Part shown: positions 55,088-64,000 of the stretch, one piece after another
Position numbering within the stretch: the stretch's first letter is position 1
Layout of the letters: every line of letters begins with the position of its first letter
Origin: Ariolimax columbianus
Lineage: Eukaryota > Mollusca > Gastropoda > Stylommatophora > Arionidae
DNA: 64,000 nt
Assembly (NCBI GenBank): GCA_036924085.1
Contig: JAVGWX010000001.1
Span: 5,364,181-5,428,180 of the forward strand
Reading direction: 5' to 3'
Program-made: the position numbers and the translations under genes
The notes under the pieces: model-generated
Database searches by the model: none
Told to the model about the DNA's origin: nothing
Seen by the model: only the letters and a program-made list of their open reading frames with translations

Positions 55088-55290
55088 TGAGTGACAGTCA
55101 ACCACCAAACTGGATACCATTAAGCGATTCAGGTCGCAGAACGTAGACCAAATATGAGTGACAGTCAACCACCAAACTGGATACCATCAAGCGATTCAGG
55201 TCGCAGAACGTAGACCAAATATGAGTGACAGTCAACCACCACACTGGGATACCGTCAAGCGATTCAGGTCGCAGAACGTAGACTAAACAG
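55088..55290. repeat. 67-bp repeat, 3 units
   Basis: The unit contains GAGTGACAGTCAACCACCAA, then ACTGGATACCATCAAGCGAT and TCAGGTCGCAGAACGTAGAC. Confidence 0.93.
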
Positions 55291-55974
55291 ACAGACAAAG
55301 AGCGTTAAGTCGTGGCAGCCATTTTGACAGAAGACCCTGTGCGCCATGCTGAGTTCCAGTGCTACAGATGTGGAGGAACAAACATGGCGTTCGGTGGGAA
55401 TCGGCTTCACCTGGCGATTGTAGAGTTGCTCTTTAAAAATGGCAGAACGCGTGGCAACTTGTTTATTCAATGCAACGTTGCTCATTTAGACCATGTTGAG
55501 CTGTCTTGCTAATGGGTTCCAGGTAACCGCAGACGCTGTACTTATGAAAATATAAACAGCGGAAATGAAACTCCTGCATTAGCATTCGAGGTGATCCCGT
55601 TCTCGCTGGGAGGGACTAGGAGTAACTCATGAGATTATAAAAACAGTATTTATCGTTAAAAAGTCATACCTGTTCTTTTCGTTAAACATCGGCGCACGTG
55701 GGAAGTGTTCTCGGAAAATCTACTTTAAAATTATACACACACTCCATAATGAGGGTTTCCCGTGGAAGCTAATGAGCACGTGGTAAGGCAGGCCAGACCG
55801 CCAAAAAAAATATGATTAGGTTCATTAGCTTGAAACATTTTTTATGCCTTGAAAGTCGACATTTTTTACACAATGACACGTCGAAATTTACTGGAATACG
55901 AGAATAAACTAGATATATGAGCATTGTGGCACTATACAGTAGACATCAAGGCTGACAGAACACAACACGTCCTG
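55291..55974. other. Unannotated stretch
   Basis: The plus frame 55312-55512 (66 codons, with FQCYRCGG) and the minus frame 55264-55485 overlap. Neither is supported as a gene. Confidence 0.35.
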
Positions 55975-56308
55975 ACTGACGTTACGTGTAGAGACACGTC
56001 CTGACTGGCGATATGTGTGGAGACACGTCCTGACTGGCGTTATGTGTGGAGACACGTCCTGACTGGTGATATGTGTGGAGACACGTCCTAACTGGCGATA
56101 TGTGTGGAGACACGTCCTGACTGGCGATATGTGTGGAGACACGTCCTGACTGGCGATATGTGTGGAGACACGTCCTGAATGACGTTATGTGTGAAGATAC
56201 GTCCTGACTGACGTCATGTGTGGAGACACGTCCTAATTGACGCCATGTGTGGAGACACGTCCTAACTGACACCATGTGTGGAGATATGTCCTAACTGACA
56301 CCATATGT
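55975..56308. repeat. 29-bp minisatellite, about 11 units
   Basis: The unit is GACACGTCCTGACTGGCGAT plus ATGTGTGGA. End units diverge (TAACTGACACC). Confidence 0.93.
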
Positions 56309-56827
56309 GATAGATTCTCTAACTTCGCTTGTATGTTAAGGCGGTCTGATGGCGACATAAATTGAAAGCCGACATATAGGCCTCATTTCTTGTGTGAGCT
56401 TGTCTAGGACCTGCTATCCTAGTCATGCCGGGGTTCATGTCAATAAACGAGCTGACGTTTGTCTACCGGGTACCCATAGTCCTCTCGGGTACTCACAGTA
56501 GGAACTTTGGTTACTGGTATGGGTGACCTTTTGGGGTTGATCAATGACCGTATTAGATATTGACAGTATAACCAAGGCCATGTCAATCCACAGACAGGAT
56601 AGTATTTCAGTCAATCGTGGATCAACCGGAGAGGAACGCAGGAGAACGTAGCAGACATATATACACACACACACTCACACCCACAAGCAGCGTGCTACTG
56701 TCACCAGGCTCTTCGTCATCTATCTCTGCTGAGGGAGACTGTGCACCATTGGGTTGTCCGGAATATCTTGTGTCAACTCTTGACTAATCAGAACAAAACA
56801 TGGATTTTGCTATGTGGATATACGTAT
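56309..56827. other. Unannotated stretch
   Basis: A short ACACACACAC lies near 56665. No gene. Confidence 0.4.
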
Positions 56828-57390
56828 GTCTGGTCTGCTGTAGCGTGACGCGGATTGGATTCCATCATATCGGTAAATGTATGCCTGGTTTTCTGTAGTG
56901 TGATGCCTTGTGGATTCTATCGTATTGGTAAATGTATGCCTGGTCTGCTGTAGTTTGATGCCATGTAGATTCTATCGTATTGGTAAATGTATGCCTGGTC
57001 TGCTGTAGTGTGATGCCTTGTGGATTCTATCGTAATGGTAAATGTATGCCTGGTCTGCTGTACCGTGATGCCTTGTGGTTTCTATCGTATTGGTAAATGT
57101 ATGCCTGGTCTGCTGTACCGTGATGCCTTGTGGTTTCTATCGTATTGGTAAATGTATGCCTGGTCTGCTGTACCGTGATGCCTTGTGGTTTCTATCGTAT
57201 TGGTAAATGTATGCCTGGTCTGCTGTACCGTGATGCCTTGTGGTTTCTATCGTATTGGTAAATGTATGCCTGGTCTGCTGTACCGTGATGCCTTGTGGTT
57301 TCTATCGTATTGGTAAATGTATGCCTGGTCTGCTGTACCGTGATGCCTTGTGGATTCTATCGTATTGGTAAATGTATTTCTAGTCTGCTC
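56828..57390. repeat. 55-bp minisatellite, about 10 units
   Basis: The unit contains GGTAAATGTATGCCTGGTCT, then GCTGTACCGTGATGCCTTGT and GGTTTCTATCGTATT. The middle five units are nearly identical and the left ones are diverged. Confidence 0.94.
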
Positions 57391-57504
57391 TAGCTATGTC
57401 CCAGAGAAGAACAAGAATCCAGATGAAAGATTAATGATTTCCTTATTTTAATACTTATTAATCTGACCTGTTTCGTCCTATCATCAAGAGCATATTAGTT
57501 CTTC

Positions 57505-57575
57505 ATTCTTGTTGTTATTCTTCTTGTTATTCTTGTTGATATTCGTGTTGTTATTCTTGTTGTTATTCTTGTCTC
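57505..57575. repeat. 12-bp repeat
   Basis: CTTGTTGTTATT and close variants, about six units. Confidence 0.85.
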
Positions 57576-57734
57576 AAACGGTTGGAGCACACAGCAAGAA
57601 TTACAGCTGATAGACCACGGGCACGTTCGTTTCGGAAACATTTCCTAGCTTTCTTGGCAAGTACAAACTGCGTACAAGTCCTGACACACCTCGTGAGTCC
57701 TGCGAGACACAATCTGAAGAAGCAGATACAACTT

Positions 57735-60242
57735 AGGCTAGATACAAGGCTAGATACAAGGCTAGATACAACTAAGGCTAGATACAAGGCTAGATCCAAC
57801 TTAGGCTAGATACAAGGCAAGATATAACTCAGGCTAGACACAACTAAGGCTAGATACATCTAAGGCTAGACACAACTAAGGCTAGACACAACTAAGGCTA
57901 GACACAACTAAGGCTAGATACAACTAAGGCTAGATACATCTAAGGCTAGACACAACTAAGGCTAGACACAACTAAGGCTAGACACAACTAAGGCTAGATA
58001 CAACTGAGGCTAGATACAACTAAGGCTAGATACAAGGCTAGATCCAACTAAGGCTAGATCCAAGGCTAGATCTAACTAAGTCTAGATACAACTAAGGCTA
58101 GATAAAACTAAGGCTAGACACAACTAAGGCTAGATACAACTAAGGCTAGATACAACTAAGGCAAGATACAACTAAGTCTAGATACAACTAAGGCTAGATA
58201 CAACTAAGGCTAGATACAACTAAGGCTAGATACAACTAAGTCTAGATACAACTAAGGCTAGACACAACTAAGGCTAGATACAACTAAGGCTAGATCCAAC
58301 TAAGGCTAGATACAAGGCTAGATCCAACTAAGGCTAGATATAACTAAGGCTAGATACATCTAAGGCTAGACACAACTAAGGCTAGACACAACTAAGGCTA
58401 GACACAACTAAGGCTAGATACAACTGAGGCTAGATACAACTAAGGCTAGATACAAGGCTAGATCCAACTAAGGCTAGATCCAAGGCTAGATCTAACTAAG
58501 TCTAGATACAACTAAGGCTAGATAAAACTAAGGCTAGACACAACTAAGGCTAGATACAACTAAGGCTAGATACAACTAAGGCAAGATACAACTAAGTCTA
58601 GATACAACTAAGGCTAGATACAACTAAGGCTAGATACAACTAAGGCTAGATACAACTAAGTCTAGATACAACTAAGGCTAGACACAACTAAGGCTAGATA
58701 CAACTAAGGCTAGATCCAACTAAGGCTAGATACAAGGCTAGATCCAACTAAGGCTAGATATAACTAAGGCTAGATACAACTAAGGCTAGATACAACTAAG
58801 GCTAGATACATCTAAGGCTAGACACAACTAAGGCTAGACACAACTAAGGCTAGACACATCTAAGGCTAGATACAACTGAGGCTAGATACAACTAAGGCTA
58901 GATACAAGGCTAGATCCAACTAAGGCTAGATACAAGGCTAGATCTAACTAAGTCTAGATACAACTAAGGCTAGATACAACTAAGGCTAGATACAACTAAG
59001 GCTAGATACAACTAAGTCTAGATACAACTAAGGCTAGACACAACTAAGGCTAGATACAACTAAGGCTAGATACAACTAAGGCTAGATACAAGGCTAGATA
59101 CAACTAAGGCTAGATCCAAATAAGGCTAGATACAAGGCTAGATCCAACTAAGGCTAGATATAACTAAGGCTAGATACAACTAAGGCTAGATACAACTAAG
59201 GCTAGATAAAACTAAGGCTAGATACAAGGCTAGATCCAAATAAGGCTAGATACAAAGCTAGATCCAACTAAGGCTAGATCCAACTAAGGCTAGATACAAC
59301 TAAGGCTAGATACAATGCTAGATACAACTAAGGCTAGATACAACTAAGATTAGATACAACTAAGGCTAGATAAAATGCTAGATACAACTAAGGCTAGATA
59401 CAACTAAGGCTAGATAAAACTAAGGCTAGATACAACTAAGATTAGATACAACTAAGGCTAGATACAACTAAGGCTAGATACAACTAAGATTTGATACAAC
59501 TAAGGCTAGATACAACTAAGGCTAGATCCAACTAAGGCTAGATACAACTACGGCTAGATACAACTAAGGCTAGATACAAGGCTAGATACAAGGCTAGATC
59601 CAACTAAGGCTAGATACAAGGCTAGATATAACTAAAGCTAGATACAACTAAGATTAGATACAACTAAGGCTAGATACAACTAAGGCTAGATCCAACTAAG
59701 GCTAGATACAACTAAGACTAGATATAACTAAGGCTAGATACAACTAAGGCTAGATTTAACTAAGGCTAGATACAACTAAGGCTAGATATAACTAAGGCTA
59801 GATACAACTAAGGCTAGATACAACTAAGGCTAGATACAAGGCTAGATATAACTAAAGCTAGATACAACTAAGATTAGATACAACTAAGGCTAGATACAAC
59901 TAAGGCTAGATCCAACTAAGGCTAGATACAACTAAGGCTAGATATAACTAAGGCTAGATACAACTAAGGCTAGATATAACTAATGCTAGATGCAACTAAG
60001 GCTAGATATAACTAAGGCTAGATTCAACTAAGGCTAGATACAACTAAGGCTAGCTACAAGGCTAGATCCATCTGGCTAGATACAAGGCTAGATCCAACTA
60101 AGGCTAGATACAAGGCTAGATCCAACTAAGGCTAGATCCAACTAAGGCTAGATCCAACTAAGGCTAGATCCAACTAAGGCTAGATTCAAGGCTAGATACA
60201 ACTAAGGCTAGATACAGCTGAGGCTAGATACAGCTGAGGCTA
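57735..60242. repeat. 2.5-kb minisatellite of 16 bp with 420-bp higher-order block
   Basis: The unit is AAGGCTAGATACAACT. Frequent 10-bp short units (AAGGCTAGATAC without AACT) and point changes (TCC, CAC, TAT) act as labels. Line-by-line comparison shows 57961-58350 and 58381-58770 to be the same apart from at most a base or two at the right edge, so a 420-bp segment has been duplicated in tandem very recently. Confidence 0.97.
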
Positions 60243-60424
60243 TATTCTTTAAGTAAACAAAGAAACCATACATGTGTTACCCAGGCCGGAAAGGTGAACA
60301 CAGAAGAGTACCACTGTAACTAGTCAAAAGTATCGTTAGAGGAGAGTCAGGAATGTTCGCTGTGGGGCCAACTACCAGATGCTGGAGAAACACGAGATCG
60401 CCATCAAACGACAAGTCACGATCT
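60243..60424. other. Unannotated stretch
   Basis: No feature recognised. Confidence 0.35.
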
Positions 60425-60780
60425 TTAATATGTCGTAGCAGTGGTGTGATTGAGTCATTCAGTAACCTCCATATACCATTGTAAAATGGGTGACTGAGTC
60501 AGTAAACTTTAAATTCCATTGTATAATCGGTGTGACTGTCACACAGTAACCTTTAAATCCCTTTGTAGAAGTAGTGTGATTGAGTCAGTCAGTAACCTCT
60601 ATATTTCATTGTAGAAGTGATGTGCCTTAAGTCAGAAACATCTACACCCCACGATACAAGTGGCGTGACAGAGTCAGTCAGTAACTTTCACACCTTATGA
60701 TAGAAGAGGAGTGACTAAATCAGTCAGTGACTTCTACACTCGACGACAGAAGAGAAGTGACTGAATAAATAACAAACAGT
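60425..60780. repeat. Degenerate repeat of about 57 bp, 6 units
   Basis: Units share GTGACTGAGTCAGTCAGTAA, then CCTCTATATTCCATTGTAGA and AGTGGT, strongly diverged. Confidence 0.75.
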
Positions 60781-60854
60781 CGGCAACAATCGGAGAGCCA
60801 AGTGTTGTGAGAACTTCTGTACATATCAAACAATAAAGACAATCAATAGACGCC

Positions 60855-61505
60855 ACGGCAAGCCAAGCCAAGCCAAGCTAAGGCAAGACAAGCCAAGCCA
60901 CGGCATTGATGCGAGCCAAGCCAAGCCACGGCATTGATGCGAGCCAAGCCAAGCCACGGCATTGATGCGAGCCAAGCCAAGCCAAGCCAAGGCATTGATG
61001 CGAGCTAAGCCAAGCTAAGGAAGCCAAGCCAAGCCACGGCATTGATGCGAGCTAAGCCAAACCAAAGCAAGCTAAGCCACGGCATTCATGCGAGCTAAGC
61101 CAAGCCACGGCATTGATGCGAGCCAAGCCACGGCATTGATGCGAGCCAAGCCAAGCCAAGCCACGGCATTGATGCGAGCCAAGCCACGTCAAGCCACAGC
61201 ATTGATGCGAGCCAAGCAAAGGCATTGATGCGAGCCAAGCCACGGCATTGATGCGAGCCAGGCCAAGCCAAGCCACGGCATTGATGCGAGCCAAGCCAAG
61301 CCAAGCAAAGGCATTGATGCGAGCCAAGCCAAGTCAAGCCACGGCATTGATGCGAGCCAAGCCAACCCAAGCAAAGGAATTGATGCGAACCAAGCCAAGT
61401 CAAGGCATTGATGCGAGCCAAGCCACGGCATTGATGCGAGCCAAGCCAAGCCCCGGCATTGATGCGAGCCAAGCCACGGCATTGATGCGAGCCAAGCCAC
61501 GGCAA
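60855..61505. repeat. 28-bp minisatellite with AAGCC sub-repeat
   Basis: The unit is CACGGCATTGATGCGAGCCA plus a variable number of AGCCA pentamers. The pentamer count sets the unit length (about 23 to 38 bp). Long frames on both strands (HQCRGLA, LASMPWLG, MRAKPSQ) are artefacts. Confidence 0.94.
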
Positions 61506-61984
61506 GCTTAAGAAAGTCTCACCTGAAGATAGAGAACAATTGAAGAATTTGCCCAGCTAGCTAAACACTCCAATAACATTCTAGACGTTTTATCAAAACC
61601 ATTCTTCGTGATCAATTGTCAGCAAGGGAATATAGAGCTAACAGGATTCAGACATGATCTCAATGGAGACACAACTACCATTATTACCTATTTTCGATAT
61701 GTACCTTGCGTAGCTGTACATGGGATTATTAATATTCTTTTGTTAAATAACATTGATGACCTCTGGAAATAACCTGTTTTGTTTATTTATGCATCTTCCA
61801 TGTTCAGTTGTTCAGAAGTTTGGCTTTATGTAATACTGAAGAGCTTATAGGCTGACTGCTGGAAACAATTACTTTATTAGCTAAAAAGACGTCGACACAT
61901 ATTTCGCTAAATAAAGAAAGTAGATCAACATCATGTCCTCATACGTGAAGATGTTGTCAAAGTTATCTGTCCATTCTTGATGCA
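61506..61984. other. Unannotated stretch
   Basis: No feature recognised. Confidence 0.35.
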
Positions 61985-64000
61985 TCTTCCTATTTCATCA
62001 TCATCATGTAGCATGCCCTCTGCATAACTATCACAACCACCATGTAAGACTATCAATCTTAAGCCAGTTGTGCCACCTCCGGCACTGTCACCACCAGAAC
62101 ATCGTTAATGTACTGTCACTGTCATCCTCAGAACATCGTTAATGTACTGTCACTGTCATCATCAGAACATCGTTAATGTACTGTCACTGTCACCATCAGA
62201 ACATCCTTAATGTACTGTCATCATCAGAACATCGTTAATGTACTGTCATCATCAGAACATCCTTATTGTACTGTCTTCATTATAACATCATTAAAGTACT
62301 GTCACTGTCATCAGAACATCTTTAATGTACTGTCATCATCAGAACATCCTTAATGTACTGTCACTGTCATCATCAGAACATCATTAATGAATTGCCATCA
62401 TCAGAACATCTTTAATGTACTGTCATCATCAGAACATCCTTAATGTACTGTCACTGTCATCATAACATCCTTCATGTACAGTCACTGTCATTTAGAACAT
62501 CCTTAATGTGCTGTCACTGTCATCATAACATCCTTCATGTACAGTCACTGTCATCAGAACATCCTTAATGTACTGTCACTGTCATCAGAACATCCTTAAT
62601 GTACTGTCATCATCAGAACATCGTTAATGTACTGTCACTGTCATCAGAACATCCTTAATGTACTGTCACTGTCATTTAGAACATCCTTAATGTACTGTCA
62701 CTATCATCAGAACATCATTAATGTACTGTCATCATCAGAACATCGTTAATGTACTGTCATCATCAGAACATCCTTAATGTACTGTCATCATCAGAACATC
62801 GTTAATGTACTGTCATCATCAGAACATCCTTAATGTACTGTCATCAACAGAACATCCTTAATGTACTGTCACTGTCATCAGAACATCCTTAATGTACTGT
62901 CACTGTCATTTAGAACATCCTTAATGTACTGTCACTGTCATCAGAACATCCTTAATGTACTGTGATCATCAGAACATCCTTAATGTACTGTGATCATCAG
63001 AACACCGTTAATGTACTGTCATCATCAGAACATCCTTAATGTACTGTCACTGTTATCAGAACATCCTTAATGTACTGTCATCATCAGAACATCGTTAATG
63101 TACTGTCATCATCAGAACATCCTTAATGTACTGTTTCCATCGTCTCTTCGACCTGCCTTTGCCTCGCTTTCCATGTATCATATCCCACAGTATCCTTGTC
63201 CACTGACTTTTGTGGCGTTTGATGTGGCCCAGATATTTTATTTCCTAGACCTAATGATGTTTACTAGTCAATTTTCATCTACGCCCAAATTATTTTAGGA
63301 CGTCTGTGTTTTTCTTGTTGGCAGACCATGGTGAGAACTTTCCTATTGTAATTTAGCTGGAAAAGCTCAATTTTTGTATGTAGTGTTTGTCTGACGGTTC
63401 GTGTTTAGAATCCGTACACATAAGATACACGCCCTCAGAATTTTCGTTTGTGTTATATTGTTAGTGTTCTGCCATACGTTTATCTGCATTACCATTGTCA
63501 TGCCTCTTCCGATTTCTTTTAGGTAGTCTCCATTTTTGCGTAAAATGGAGCCAACAATTTCTTAACTTGTGACGTTGTCGATTTCTTCCTTTTCTATAGT
63601 CTGTTATTTGTATTGTCGGTGGTCATTATCTTGGTTTTATTGATGTTCAGGTAGTGACTTTGTTCTTGGTTAAGTTTTTTAATAGATCGAATCATCTGTT
63701 CTAGTCTTGCTGCGCTGTTTGAGATGATTACTGTGTCATCTGCACATCTGAGTTCTTGAATTTCATTTTCACCGATCTTAATGGGGTCGTTGTTCATAAT
63801 GTTGGTGGTTTCTGGCATTTCTCATGATAGTTTCAGCTTCGTATGTTGAATAGATAATCGCAGATTATAACCTTTTCTTACTTCTTTTTGCACTTGAGCG
63901 AAGCTAGTCTGATGTTTCATCAACTATTATGATGGTTCTTGTTTTGTAGCTCCTGATATATATAACTAAGTACAGACAATGATTCTAGTCAGAGACATAT
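61985..64000 (-). mobile_element. LINE reverse transcriptase, runs off the window, split by an array
   Basis: From the right edge, the minus strand reads a VQKEVRKGYNLR-like block (the usual GVRQGC motif). The 74-codon frame 63818-63594 follows: NIMNNDPIKIGENEIQELRC, ADDTVIISNSAARLEQMIRS, and LNINKTKIMTTD. The box is CADD with both aspartates kept. Decayed thumb text follows, including EIKYLGHIKRHKSQW and MIHGKRGKGRSKRRW at about 63140-63200. The 1.05-kb array sits here. Beyond it, at 62095-61985, the ORF end resumes with PEVAQLA, VVVIVMQRACYMMMM. The unit of the array is part of this LINE's own text (YIKDVLMMTV). Stops and frame changes show it is dead. Confidence 0.85.
62085..63135. repeat. 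About 29-36-bp minisatellite inside LINE, about 35 units
   Basis: The basic unit is AGAACATCCTTAATGTACTG plus TCATCATC. Many units add CACTGTC (TGTCACTGTCATC) or change CATCC to CATCG. Both ends join LINE coding text in the expected order. Confidence 0.95.

Noticed and set aside
55264..55485. F5/8-type or fucolectin-like domain (minus frame with NVALNKQVATRSAIF)
   Set aside because: Only a short resemblance at the start; the expected Trp/Gly/Cys positions do not follow, and the opposite strand is also open.
61052..61511. Frames reading HQCRGLAWLGS, LASMPWLG and MRAKPSQA
   Set aside because: Products of the 28-bp/AGCCA array on both strands. No start, splice or domain evidence.

Overview
This window looks like a piece of a eukaryotic chromosome, most likely from a mollusc. 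That assignment is an inference from the style of the retrotransposons, the tRNA-derived short repeats and the extreme minisatellite load; no species marker is visible. There are no bacterial operons, ribosome binding sites or dense coding. A run of 100 N at 11401-11500 is a scaffold gap. I found no complete host gene. Two short stretches look like host exons: 9482-9668 on the minus strand, and 19176-19258 on the plus strand with a cysteine motif reminiscent of RECK.

The first major component is tandem repeats. About 55 separate minisatellite or microsatellite arrays, with units of 2 to about 83 bp, cover roughly 40% of the window by hand count. The largest are 32.5-34.9 kb (about 25 bp, C-rich, CCCTAACC-bearing), 44.8-47.6 kb (32/28 bp), 57.7-60.2 kb (16 bp) and 62.1-63.1 kb (about 30 bp). 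Several have higher-order structure: an exact 420-bp duplication near 58 kb, a duplication offset by 928 bp near 33-34 kb, and a 3 x 24 bp unit near 25.5 kb.

The second component is decayed non-LTR retrotransposons (LINEs). At least five kinds are present. (A) An RNase H-bearing element with a (GAA)n 3' tail: 15.8-17.3 kb minus, 21.8-22.1 kb minus, 52.8-54.0 kb plus, and a diverged relative at 3.6-4.9 kb plus. (B) An element with an FADD-type reverse transcriptase and a C-terminal zinc finger: 7.5-9.2 kb minus; 28.8-29.6 kb minus is related. (C) An element whose 3' end has a cysteine-rich knuckle: 26.1-26.3 kb minus and 27.2-27.7 kb plus, the latter inserted into another LINE. (D) Reverse transcriptases at 26.7-28.5 kb minus, 51.4-52.0 kb plus and 52.0-54.9 kb plus. 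(E) Elements with a YADD-type fingers/palm and an RWxxxxK C-terminal region: 13.8 kb, 22.2-22.8 kb, 31.4-31.9 kb and 62.0-64.0 kb. All copies carry frameshifts or stops.

A third component is a short dispersed repeat seen seven times on both strands. It ends in GAA-rich sequence, and several copies carry their own internal minisatellite. tRNA-like SINE heads with A-box and B-box matches are also present.

The most interesting theme is that the two main components are linked. In at least five places a minisatellite begins and ends inside the reading frame of one LINE copy, and its unit is a piece of that LINE. Dead retrotransposons therefore appear to be seeding minisatellites. There are also two clear nested insertions with direct repeats at the junctions (8 bp at 27.2/27.7 kb; 14 bp at 52.8/54.0 kb).
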